From assembly GCA_051294375.1 (NCBI GenBank), contig CM119265.1, positions 15,476,963-15,540,962 on the forward strand: DNA of 64,000 nucleotides, given 5' to 3'. Within the stretch, counting starts at the first letter, position 1. The number at the start of each line of letters is the position of its first letter. A program made the position numbers and the translations under genes. This stretch comes from Paraspadella gotoi (lineage: Eukaryota; Chaetognatha). Under the pieces are notes generated by a model. The model worked only from the letters and a program-made list of their open reading frames with translations. It was not told the origin of the DNA and did not search any database. Shown here in pieces: positions 32,996 to 44,935 of this stretch.

Positions 32996-34537
32996 ATGGA
33001 ACTGCGTGGCAGTCAGTTTTCCCCCGGGCTCGTCGTGACGACGCCCGGGGGATTGGATTATCTAAAAATGCCCATGCAAGCGATGCAGTTGGGGCCTAAT
33101 GGTGAGCTTATTCCCACCAGTATCACCGCACCAATACCCACCACAGGTACCTTCCTGGTTAGTAATTTTCCGAATTGACTCCTTTCTTTGAATTTCAAAA
33201 CTATGTTTTTTTTAGGAACAAACATCGCGATTATGGAACCGCTGAGCATTCCCTCTACCACTGTGGTGACTCCCAACACAGTTGTTATGAATCAAAACAC
33301 TCAGTCTCAATCCGGATCAAGGCAAACCATCTGGTACATTCCGTCTCAACAAGCGCAAAATGAAGCGCAGCCAGGAAAGGATGAGCAAACGCCCAAAGCG
33401 TCTTCTCGCGGCGAAAACTCGGAAAGCAAAGAGGCCAAGTCAGCGAACGTCTTCCGTGTGCAACCGGGCGAGGCATCCACGCTCAACGTAAGCAGAATCG
33501 AAGTTCTGGAAAGTTTACTAGAAAGAATCGTCTCTCAGAATTGTTCTTTTTAGCTCACCGATTTGGAGGACACTCCAGCCAAAGAGAACCCAGCTCACGA
33601 CAGGCCAGAAATGGCTGTTGTCAAAGTTCGAGCGGAAACGGCCCACTACTGCGCCACCTGCGACAAAGATTTTCACAACGATTTCAATCTTAAAAGACAC
33701 AATCGGGATTTTCATGGTTCCGGAGCCACCACCATCTACCACTGCGATATTTGCAAAAAAAACTTTCAGAACAAGTTCAACCTTCGCCGGCATAAAACCG
33801 CCGTCCACGGCGACGACGAAGGAACTTATTTTTGCGAGATCTGCGTCAAAGACTTTCACTACCGTGACAACTTAAAACGGCACATGAAGGAGGTTCACAA
33901 GCAAAATCTTGGGTCGCCGGTGGCTCAGGATGAAAAGGTGAGAGAAAAGCTTCAATATTCTTTTTTTTTCTAGCAATCGTTGCATTATACGTCATGTGTT
34001 AAAATTTACTTATTCGAATGAAATTATTTTTTCAGCCCTCAAATACTCGTCCTTTCACTTGTTCCATTTGCAACAAAGATTTACAAAATAACTACAACCT
34101 AAAACGACATCGAATGGCGGTTCACAAAGAGACTAAGCTTTTGTACGGATGCGACGAATGTGAGAAGGACTTCACCACAATAGCCAGTTACAAACGGCAT
34201 AAAAACATGGTTCACGGTCAAGGAAAGCAGGTACATATTTTTTGCTTTATTGTAATTTTTAAAATTTGATAGTAGTAACTATGATTTAATTAAAAATTAG
34301 ATTGATCTCTCCAAACCGCAGGCTTTTCACTGCGACCAGTGCGACAAAGACTTCGCCAGCAAGGACGGCCTTAAACGGCACACTCAAGCGATTCACGAAT
34401 TGGCGGAAGGACGTTTCGAGTGCGACGTCTGCAAAAAGAGATTTTTGCGGAAAGAAAACGTTGTTAAACACAGAAAGACGCACGAATTGAACTTTTCAAC
34501 CGACGAATTACAACCTACAAAGTTTAAGTTATTATAG
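32996..34537 (+). CDS. C2H2 zinc-finger protein with seven fingers
   Basis: Putative DNA-binding factor of about 405 aa. Exons are 32996-33146, 33216-33487, 33554-33937, 34036-34230 and 34322-34537, with phases consistent. The N-terminal half is Gln/Pro/Ser/Thr-rich without a known domain. Exons 3-5 encode seven C2H2 fingers of C-x2-C-x12-H-x3/4-H form: three in exon 3 (YCATCDKDF, YHCDICKKNF, YFCEICVKDF), two in exon 4 (FTCSICNKDL, YGCDECEKDF) and two in exon 5 (FHCDQCDKDF, FECDVCKKRF). Linkers are not the TGEKP type. Most fingers share the stem CxxCxKDF...LKRH, which suggests recent internal duplication. I do not recognise a specific orthologue. Confidence 0.85.
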
Positions 34538-34993
34538 CAGATTAGTTTATTCAGTTTTATATTTTTTTTCTGTGGAGGCGCGATTGACTCGCATTACATA
34601 AAAGTTTGTTTGTATGTACAGCGGGTGTCGACTCCGATTATATTTATTATCGAATGTTTCGATTGAAATTATATTTTATGTAAATTTTAGTCGACAGTCG
34701 CGATCGTGTTTTTATTTTTTTTTTTTTTTTGGTTTGTTTCTTTCGGAAAGATTTGTTAATTTTTTTTTACTCTACGTCACACCGCATCGCGCGTTTCTCA
34801 CTTATGCGTTTATTAGTAAAACCACCGTTACTATCACTTTATTTTTTATCGACTTTCTTGAATAATTTTTCTATTTCTTTATTTGCCCTCGCAAATTCTA
34901 TCCTCGTTTTTAGTCAGGGTTTGGACTCTTTTTGGGCCATTCGTGGCCAAGACTTTTTGATCCTCATTGGTGACCCCGCCATATTCGGTCACC

Positions 34994-37900
34994 ATGGAGA
35001 TAGCGGTGTCGGTCAAAGACGTCGTGGAGGCGACGACACAATTTTTGAGTCAACCCTCTGAAGCCAACATGACGAAGTTGCAGCGCAACTTTGATGCTGT
35101 CAATGGTCTGGTTTCGCGCGACAGCTCGGGAACCATTTTTAAAGGTACTTAACGATCACCGTGATTAGCGATTGAAAATTTTATTTGGCACTCTTTCTTT
35201 AAATTTAATCTAATTTCCGGTGCTCCGACAGTTCTCAATCCCCGCGGGATGCTGGGTGTGGAGTGCCTCTCTAATCTCTCGACCCTGTTATCATCGTCTT
35301 TCCGCATTCGCTCCACCCTTTCCTCTCGACTCCTGCAATTTCTCGAGCTTCTCGTCCGCGACGACGAGATTCGAACTGCGCTGCACGAATCTTTCAACTG
35401 CCTGGCAGCGATCTCCTCTTTCCTGCAGAATCACGACACGGGCCCGAAGGACGAGGCGACTGTCAAGTGCGTCTCGCTGCTGCAGCGCATCACTTTCGGG
35501 GTCGAGTCCAGCAACGAGTCGCACCAGCATCTCGAGTTTCTCGTCAGCCTCCTCTTTTCCCTCGTCCTCGGTAACGAGGAGCCGTCGCTCACCCTTTCGT
35601 CTCTGGCGTTATTGGCCAACCTGTCCAAAAACAATTCCTTTGTTCAATCGCTCGTCAAGAATCACGTCAATATCAAGGCGTTTTACAAGCGGCTCATCAT
35701 CTGCCTCAACTGCAAGGAAGATACTGCAGTCATCGTCTGTGCCAAGTCCATCTTTGCCAACCTTTACTTGAATTCCCAGGGGTGTAACGATCGACTGGGC
35801 GAAAAGTTTTTCAGGTCAGTTTTTCATTTCAATACTGAACGGCAATTGTTTATTTTTCTCAATTCCCTACATTACAGTCAGGCCAACATTCGACAAACGT
35901 TTCAATTGGTGCTCAACTGCATGCAAAAAGCCACAGAGTCGACGACTCTCTTGGCGCAGAGCTACGGCGCCGACTTGCTGTTGACCCTACTCCACGTGCC
36001 TGTCTTTGTTGACTGCCTTTTGGGATACGACAATCGCGACGCCTTCGTCCGAGGATGCCTCGACCTCCTCGTCCACTTCCAATCGCGACGCAAATCTCTC
36101 AAGGACGGCGCCGCCTTCATTCTTTCCAAGTTTCTCCAGTTGGTGTCATTGTTCACAGAGTTGGAAGAATTGCACCAGATCCTGGCAGCGTCTATCAACT
36201 CCTCGGTCGGAGGGGTGAGTAAGATCTTTCGCCTTTTCTCGAGTTTTTCGATGATTGGATCGTGTTTTTTCTTCCGCTAGGAACCGTCTTATTTGATGAC
36301 TTGTCTCCTAAACATAGTGGAAACGGGACCCAAGCTTATGACTGCCGGATCGTTGAAAGCGGCCGAGGCCTCGGTCGATGTTCTCGAGCGTTTGAAAAAG
36401 TAAGTTTTTCGATTCGATTTGCTTCGCAATAGCTTGGTGCGTTTTCCTTCGACTTTTCCTTTTATCATTCTATTGGTAGAATCGGTGCGGCGGGGACGTC
36501 GACGTTGTTTGTCAGTCACGTGATACCCGTTTGTTCCCTAGTTTTGAGGGCTTTAATCGATCAGCCTCCTATTAGTCAAGCGGTGAGTTAACGTCATGTA
36601 TTTGGTTTAAATAAAAAATGGGGCATATTTTACTTTCGCCGACCGGGGTTAGGATGGTTTAGGGTTAAGCGTGGTTAGGGTTAATAGGGTTCAGGGTTAG
36701 GATAATTAGGTAATATTTTTTAAATTTTTTTTTTAAAATAAGACGCCAAAACCAGATCGGCGAAAGTCTTAGCTAAATAAAGTCGACAAATAAATCCTAC
36801 AGCCTCTTGCTCCTCGCGACTCTATTTCCACTGGCTCCAACGTCCAGACATCAACGTCAACGCCGTCCGACATTCCATCAGAACCTTTGCTCGCTGTCAC
36901 CGCCACCATCTTTAAACTTCTGGCGTCATTAATGCAGTTTCCCGACGCCATTGCCTCGTTTCGAAATCGACTTTCCTTCAATTGCCCAATTGTGGTTAGT
37001 ATGGCAACGGGGAGACAAGTGATGCCCGGGGAGTGAGGCGTCTCCCGACAGCTGGCGCTCAGGACTTTGGACCTGCAGTGACCACCCTGTGTCACTGGCG
37101 TGTTTATACCGACCCCATCACACTTTACCAGCGTGGCCGTGAGGAGATTGAACCCGGAACTCACGGTTGGTGAGCGAGTACTTAGCTGTTCAAGCCAATA
37201 TGTTTGTTTCAGATCATAGAAAATTTGAGAAGTCAGTTCAGCGCTTCCTCCGGGCAAATCGCCTTTCCCGACGCGAGGACAGACGTCATTTTATACTCTC
37301 TTAAATTTTTAGTCGTTGCAGATAAAATGAAAGGTAAGGGGACTAAATAGTAGATTAACTTAATATATAAGAGAAGTGATTGATCTCGGAACTTCTATTT
37401 TTTTTTCTTAAACGATCAGGCATCGCCTCAGACGAAATTTCATCGCAGTTGACGAGTTTTCTCGAAGACTCGCAGATCAGCGCCCTTATCGCTAGAGCCG
37501 TGAGTTCCAAGGTTCAGGACCGCGTTCAAGTCGGCCTCTTTCTTCTCCACGAAACGATGGGCAACTCCCACTTTAGCGCGGAACAAGTGAGTTTACTGCC
37601 TCGACGGGTTCATTAATTTTCTAACCTTATTTTATTATTTTCAGTTTGCCGCGACTCTATCTTCTTTAAATGCTACGAAAGCAAGTGATGCCGCCGTGGA
37701 CTATCCATCCAAACGTCATGCCTCAATGACAAGGTAATCATCTCCTATTTGAAGCCAAATTAGATTTTTTTTGTATCATACTAGTTCTCTCATTTTGTTT
37801 CTAGCTTGCACCTTTCGAACGGCAACAAGGAAAACGTTTTTCTTACTTCGAAATCGGTAAAGCAGGTGAAAAGAATGCATATTTCATAAAGCAGTTGTCT

Positions 37901-40900
37901 ATAATTTTCGTGCTTGATTGTTTTTTGCTAAGCATTTACGAAGTATAAATTCCTCCTTTATAAAGCTTTACTTTAATCAGCTTGGCGATTAAAGTTAGTA
38001 TTTATATAATATTAACCTTATGTATTTTTCTAAGGATCTGTTTATTCTAAAACCATTTCAGGATTCTTTGGCCGACGTGGACGTTATAATCGGTAAATTG
38101 TCTACGGAGGTCGCCGAAGGAAAAGATCTGCGGACGTCGGAGATTCTCTCCGTTTACGAGCACAAATTCAAATCGCTTTCGATGAAGGAAAACCACTTGC
38201 AAGTGAGCGTCAAAAGAGGGTATTTGATTTCGAATACTATTTTTATACTATTTCGTCAATAGCTTTCAATTTAAACGGGTCTTTAAATATACGTATTATT
38301 AAATACAAATTTGACCATTTATTAGAGATCGCGCGACTGGGACGAACAAAATCATTTCCTCTATCCAAGCCTTATTGTCCCTTTAATTTATCTAAATTCT
38401 ATCTCTGCCACACGCTCCTTAATTAGGACCTCCTCGATGCCAAAGCCCTTGCCCTGGCCCAGGCTGACAGGCTGATCGCGCAATACCGCTGTCGTAAGGC
38501 GGAATCCGAGGCAGAGATGACAAGGCTTCGCTCTTTGCTACATCAATCTGAGAAAGAGGCGGAAAAGTCGAGGGACTTACTCAACACGGGTGAGTTCTTT
38601 TCTATCTCTAAACGACCTCTGACTAAGTAGTATAACTTTTAATCAATGTTTACTTCTCTCGATCTAACAACAACCATCTTAATTGTTTGTCTTTATTTTG
38701 TGCCAATGGAATCGACGTTGAAAGTTAAAAGGAAAAAAATCACAGAATTTTAAAAATCAATAAAAGCACTTGACAAGTTGCGCGTTGGAAACAATTTTTT
38801 CTTTTTTTTTTTTTTGAAACCCAATCGGTCAATCAATGCAACCTTTGCCATTTCGAATACACATCACCGTTTGTTGAATGGAATGAGAGGCGGAGGGAGT
38901 CCTCCCTGAGGTTTGGGTACCAAAGGTGGTGGCGTCGGGGCCTTCCTTGTCGGCGCCGGGCGGCTCGGGATCAGAGGCGGAGCTGTCAAAGTTGAAGGTT
39001 TTATCACGGAAATTAAGTTTATAATACGTAATCTATACTGATAAAATATTAAGTTAACGCATACTTGCGGTGGAACTCCTGGGCAAAACATTTCCTGTAG
39101 GTACGGGCGGCGGCACCCGACCTTGTGTCACTGGCGGCTGCATCATTTGCTGGGGAATGTTGCCTGTTGACCATGGAGACTGCTGGGGGATCGGGGAAGG
39201 ACTAACTATGTGCCCAGAGCTTGGCCGTCCACCTGGGGGCCGCCCAGGTCGAGATCCTGCAGTTGCGGGCCGCATGACTGGAGGCGGACGCGGCGGTCCG
39301 TCCGATGCCGTCTCCGTCTTTATCCAGTCCGTGTTAACCGGAGGCGGAAGGGGCTTCGACACAGTCGATATGTTTACCTCTGAGATGATGTCGAGCGCTT
39401 CCTGTAACATTTAAGTAAAACTTGAAGAATAATCCCTTGGATACCGAGACTTGTACCGCACCTTGCAGGCGTGGTAGGTTCTCAACATGTCGTTTCTTCT
39501 CGCTTCCTCCTCCGCCGATTCCTCCATCATCCTTGACTGGTCCCCGGACGCATAGAGACTCGCTAAAAGGTCGTCTTTGACGAACGTCTTCAGGTCGTTT
39601 ATAATTAGGTGGACGATTGTTTTGGGGACGAGATCTTTTGTAGTCTTAACTACGATCTTCATATAAGACTCGACGAGGTTACGGATCGTGGCCACTTGAC
39701 GCTCAAGAACGGGATCCCCAGTCTTCTTGTAACTTTCTGCGTTGGAGATATGAACTTTTGTGAATTCAATTGGATCACTTGACCTTCCTCCATTTCTTAC
39801 GAACCGTCGTCGTAAGAGCCCGAAATCTCGGAGCCGTTGTCACCGCCGTCCACGGGAAAAACACCCGCTCTCAAGAATGAGCTTTTCCAACTGGCCACTT
39901 CGTCCGGATTATTGTGCGAAAGTTCAAGTTGTTTGTGTTCCCTGGCAAAACAAAATAAAAATGGAATGTAACAGTAGGTCGTATTTTTCTAAAAAACTAA
40001 CCTGTAAATGTTCATGTTGTTGCTATTAAAAAGGGCGAAGCGGGATCTGTTCGACATGAACCCAGTGTCCATGTCTTTGAGTTTGAGACCGTCCAGCGGC
40101 AACATGTATTGCTTCTCCTTTTCCGTGTCATCTTTGAACCAAGACAGGGCGTCGGCTGCGTTAGAGCGTTAGGATGTGAGACCTTCAGCGACATTTCTGC
40201 GCATTTAATTAAAACTTACCAGTGAGGACGAACCAAAACTCCTTGGATCTGAGGCTAATGCCGTGAATGGTGAGATTTCCTTTTCTTATGACGACGTTGG
40301 ACCCTCGACCTGCCCCTTTTCCGCCGCTGCTTCCTCCGGAAGATTTGTTTTCCACCGTCGCGTTAGCATTAGCAAAACCTGCGACATAATTTTAGTAGTT
40401 TGGTTTATTAAATGTAGTCACTTTTTTTTTCAATTTTTACCGATAAAATCCTCGTGGTTGGTGTTTATATAGGCCTGCTGAACCTCGACGTATTGATCGA
40501 AGTGTTCCCGACATCGCTGTTGCGTGGCGCTGATTCGGCCCATGACTACGCGTTCCGTCTCGTCTCGTAAAGCCGGATATCGGCTCATTAGTCGCGATGC
40601 GATGTCAGCAATAACCTTTTGCAACTCTTCCATCACCATGTCGATGCACTTAAGCAAGGGAAGTAAAATGAACTAGTTTAAAACCATTTTCCATTATTAC
40701 GTTAGTTGTTTTTTTTACCCTCATTATCGGCCCCCGAATGTCGCTTATTTGGTCATTTACGATCCCATCGAAAGCCATCTTTGGAGTAAACAACCCAGTG
40801 CGGATTCCCTGCGCGTTGAGAATGGCTTTGCCGATTTTCGCATGCAAGGCTTTCTCGTCAGATTCGAGCCGAGCGAGTTCGAACATAAACTTGTCGTAGA

Positions 40901-43292
40901 ATATACGATTGATTTTAGCGCCGCCTGGTTAAGTGGGTGGTAGTTCGCACCAATGATAATTTTTTTGTTTAGAATAAAAATAAATAGTGACAAAAATACC
41001 TGACAATTTGTTAGTCATGACTTCTCCTGAGCCGCGACCCTCTATAGCTTCGAACAAATCGTCTCCGAATTGGCGCACGATTTGAATCAGCGCTTTCGTC
41101 TTTCGGTTTGGATCATCGACTCCGAATTGTTTGAATTCTTGAACCTCCTTCTCCATCTTAAGCAGCTGGGATTGAAGTTGGTTCCTGTTTCGATACATGT
41201 TTCTTTTAAAATGTATTTTTAGGTTGGTCAAGATTTTATTGACCTTGTCATGATGATAATCCGGTGGAAGTGATGACGAATGCGTTAAATCGTACAGAAA
41301 ATGTTATTACTTATTTACCTAAGCGCGGGTAAAGTATCCTTAATATGATTCGTCAGTTGTTGATTGAGGACTTTTTGAAGATAAGGAGTTCCCATTTTGT
41401 CCGCCATATGAGAATAAGACGGATGTGAGAGAAAATATTTTCTCTCAGACGCCAATGCAGCTTTGATATCCTTTTTTCCTTAAAATTTAAAAATCAACGT
41501 TTAGCGTCAAATCCTAATCACCCTTTTATCGATCTCCAATCTCATACAACCATTTATATCCTTTTGACTTCTGTTGACCACGCCGACATAACCCCGTCGC
41601 AAGGGCAGCGTCTTGTTCTCCAGCACATCCTTGGCGTCGGTGCCGTCGTCCATAAGGTCAAGCTTGGTGATAACGCCGATTGTGCGTGTCGACCCAGGGT
41701 CGACTTCCTTGGCTATCTTCAGCGCGTCTGAATTGGCGAGGTCCGAGTTGGCCGGTGATACCGCAAGGATTAAGCAGTTTTCTTTAGTAATAAACTGAGA
41801 AAAACGTGTAAAACTTAGTCTCGAGACACCTAGAATGAAACGAAGGCACTGCTGTGTACCTCCATAAGCATGTTCCGGATTTGAGTCTCGATGTCTGGCG
41901 GCTGATCGCCGACTGCAACTTTTGTCATCCCGGGCAGATCGATGAGCGTCAGGTTGAGGACGTGTGGTGAGTACACGCGCAAGTTGATGGGGATGGAGGA
42001 AATTCCTTTGTTCGTCCCCGTCGCGCGGTCCGTTTCGCTCTCTATCTCTAATCTAGGATCAAAATATTCGCAGGTTGGCGATAATTCTTTCGAGTAATAG
42101 TTATAATTTCGTCCTCACCTGACTTCCTCGAAGTTAGTGTAGTATTTGCCCCGTTGGTGCAGAAATTCGGCGTATTCGGATGTGCTGTTGATCAGCTGGA
42201 GAATTAAGGGCCTTCTGGTGACAATCCCTGAGCCACGAGGCAGGAAATCTCTGCATTGAAACGTGTGAATATTTAGATGCAGGAGATGGTAGGGGAATAG
42301 TTTACATTTATGACTTGAATACTATCATGCACTCACCGTCCCACGAAATTTTCCAAGACGCTGCTCTTTCCTGCCGATTGACTACCGACGACGGCGATTT
42401 GAGGCAGGTCCAATCCAAGTGGCACGCCCAGGCGAGCAAACGCGTCTTGTAGCCGATTCACTACTGGAATGAGCTGTGCCATCCCTGCGTTCCCGCCTGA
42501 CGCCGCCATGGTGTGGTAGGGCGACCGCCGACGTTAGCGTGAAGACCGTGATGGGAAGGAAAGGTGCGAGTATCGGTTACGCGAGAATTTTAAATACTTA
42601 GTTTCGTCGAATTAATAAAGGATTTCGATATAAGGTGTAATAAAGTTTAATCGTAGTCGCAGAATTTTGGTTTTGAAGACAATTTTAGGGACTTTCTTTC
42701 CTTTTTTTTTCGAAGTTATTTCTACCGAACCGCCCCCTTAGCCAGAGCCGAGGATTTTCGTCGAGTCTCATCGATCGGGGAAAAAAAGTTTCGAAGAACC
42801 TTTTACGAACCCAGTATCGAGTTTCTCCAACACCAATTTCCATATCCGAGTAAATAGTTGTAGTAATTCATCGTATTTTTTTTCGAGTCCTTAAGGGTTC
42901 ATCGTGCTTTCTTCCGAATTTTCCTTTTTTCCCCCGTTCCTATCGAAAAAAGGTTCGAAAGTGGTAGCCGAGACCAGAGTACTGAGGAGCGAGCTGCTTC
43001 CCAGTTCTGCTTGCTCCCTTTATCTTTCTTTCTCTCTGTCTCTCTCTCGTGGCTTCGTGCTTAAGCTGACAATTGAGGATAATCCGTTCAAATAAGTCCT
43101 CTTCGAAAAAGCTTTTTTTTTTGGATGCTCGATTGAGATTGATGAGTCGCTGAGAAGGACGGAGGCCAGTGGACGGAGCTGATTTCGTTTCCCCAGCTTC
43201 GTTATTCGGTTATGATCTTCGGGACGGATCACAACAATTGGATCCGTTCGTTTTTCTCGGGTTTTCTGTTACTGCCGGTTGGAGCTATTAGT

Positions 43293-43340
<48 letters not shown>

Positions 43341-44505
43341 TGCCAGTGACGTCAGCGTTTTTCAACCTACTTTTCCCTTGAACCAGCGATCGAACTTCCT
43401 CCTCAGTCCATTCTACTCTTCCTTCTTTCCCTTATTTTCGTGTCTGTCAGCTCCTGCCCTCTTATAACCGGTTTCGTCAACTCTCTCTCTCTCTCCCTTG
43501 GCGTCGCTTCCCCTTCAGAGATCCTTTTTTGGAATGGCGCCGCTTGTCTTTTATTTTTCCACCTTTTCGGTTAAATTGCCCCCCATCGAGTGGGAAGTAA
43601 ATTAAAGACAAAAAACCTAGCTTTTTATTGATTCGATCAATCGATGTAAAGCCTTTACTAAAGGGCCAGTATTATTATTATTATTATTTGAGGAATTATA
43701 TAACAAATATCATCGTAAAACTACTTATAAATACAATTATCGCTCATTTGATCCATTTCTTTAAATTAAAAATACTAAACTAACTAACTAAACTAACCAA
43801 TTTTATTTTTTTCTTCCAGCGCGACTCGAGGTGGATCGACTTCAAAACCTCAACGATGAACTCAAAAGCGAAAAGGCGAATCTGGAGAAGACGGAAGAGG
43901 CGTTCAAGAAGCTGACTGTGGAGCGAGCGGAAACCGTCAAGAAGTTGGAGGAATCCGTGAGGAACAACCAGAAACTGAGACAAGAAAACAAAACTCTCAC
44001 TGTGAGTGCTGAGCAGAAGTTTAAAGGAAGGGCCATAAGAAAATATAGTCTGACCTGGTTACTCTCTCTTCTCCTCCAGGAAATGAACGACATGCAGAAG
44101 AAGCACAACGAGTCACTCCGCGCCACAAACGATAATCAGGCAGAGCAGATCGCCGTCCTCGACGAAGCCTCTCGACGTCTCAAGGACGAACTCGACGTCG
44201 CCGTCGCCGAACTCACGCAGACAAAGCAGAGGGCGCAGCAGAGGGCCGATGAAGGTGAAGCGCTCGAACGGGAAAAACTCAAGCTTGAGGAAAGCATCGA
44301 CAGCTACAGGAAGAAGTTGGACCTACTGGAAAAAGCCAACCGGGACCAGAAACACCAACTGACCAGCCTCAAAGTCGTCGTGGAAAAACACGAGGCCGCT
44401 ATCGTGGACAAGGAAAAAACCAACAAGGAGTTGGAGGAGAAACTGGCTCAGCATTCTGCTATGATTTCTATGATACAAAATATAACCACGGGACGGAAAA
44501 ACTGA
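34994..44505 (+). CDS. CIP2A: CIP2A (cancerous inhibitor of PP2A), host of a nested dynamin gene
   Basis: CIP2A orthologue of about 944 aa (the human protein is about 905). In vertebrates it binds PP2A-B56 and, with TOPBP1, tethers broken chromosomes in mitosis. Fourteen exons: 34994-35144, 35232-35814, 35878-36214, 36281-36399, 36480-36582, 36803-36994, 37213-37333, 37420-37586, 37645-37733, 37805-37865, 38062-38202, 38427-38589, 43820-44001 and 44080-44505. All phases match. The N-terminal armadillo region is conserved ([24 protein letters not shown]). The last exons form a long coiled coil ([14 protein letters not shown] onward) ending [14 protein letters not shown]. Intron 12 (38590-43819) contains dynamin on the other strand. 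Introns 5 and 6 carry a foldback repeat and a SINE. Confidence 0.9.
36632..36767. mobile_element. MITE-like element with degenerate TTAGGG-like repeats
   Basis: Ends actttcgccgacc and (inverted) actttcgccgatc; the interior carries repeated ggttaggg/ttagggtt motifs. In CIP2A intron 5. A related sequence in the opposite orientation lies at about 45455-45530. Confidence 0.7.
37001..37205 (-). repeat. tRNA-headed SINE sharing the family tail
   Basis: In CIP2A intron 6, starting 6 bp after the exon 6 donor. Read on the minus strand it has a Pol III box-B sequence GGTTCAATCTC (37154-37144) with a box-A-like AGCTAAGTAC about 33 nt upstream. Its tail (CGCCAGTGAC ... GGGCATCAC ... GTTGCCATACT) aligns with the tail of copies A-C. 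Confidence 0.7.
38864..42509 (-). CDS. Dynamin (classical, with PH and PRD), nested in CIP2A intron 12
   Basis: Membrane-fission GTPase acting at clathrin-coated pits. Minus-strand exons, 5' to 3': 42509-42337, 42250-42119, 42052-41860, 41794-41551, 41478-41319, 41184-41000, 40924-40719, 40648-40441, 40378-40220, 40155-40002, 39941-39801, 39732-39462, 39401-39065 and 38982-38864; about 890 aa. The GTPase domain has G1 [10 protein letters not shown]3 DLPG and G4 TKLD. The middle domain, PH domain ([37 protein letters not shown]), GED ([18 protein letters not shown]) and a proline-rich tail ([16 protein letters not shown]) follow. The exon 11/12 junction is ambiguous (alternative 39805 joined to 39736). 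All classical-dynamin domains are present, so this is an intact dynamin-1/2/3-type gene. Confidence 0.94.
43294..43336. repeat. (GA)n microsatellite
   Basis: About 42 bp of GA repeats upstream of dynamin inside CIP2A intron 12. Confidence 0.95.
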
Positions 44506-44935
44506 AATTGTGTGGTTGGGGATGATCTAGACCGGGGCAAAGTATTTCGAATGAATTTCTCGAATTAGCTTTCTGTAGTTAATTGCCTTAATGCCGCCTT
44601 ACGTTTTCTATATACAAAACATTCCTTTGAATTCTATTTAATGTTATTTGTTGACGAAAAAAAAATTTTTTTTTCGATATCCTTGCGAAAATATAATGTT
44701 ATGAATTTCGATTTCATTTTTAATACGTAAAATAGAGAAAAACGAACACGATTTAAAATAAGTAATGACCAATAAGTGATAAATACTGAATAGTTTTTTA
44801 AAAACAAAATTTCAAATGTCCGAAAGTGAGATAATTAATAAATGTAATAGACATATCCAAGAGATATTCAACCGAGCATCCTTAAATATATTTCTCGCCA
44901 CTCTCGTCGAATGTCACCCCCAAAAAAAATCTGAT

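Noticed and set aside
36650-36710. TTAGGG-like repeats as a telomere or chromosome end
   Set aside because: Only degenerate units, bounded by inverted ends within a CIP2A intron; read as a mobile element instead.
39070-39414. 114-codon plus-strand ORF
   Set aside because: Antisense of the dynamin proline-rich exon, whose minus-strand splice phases fit.
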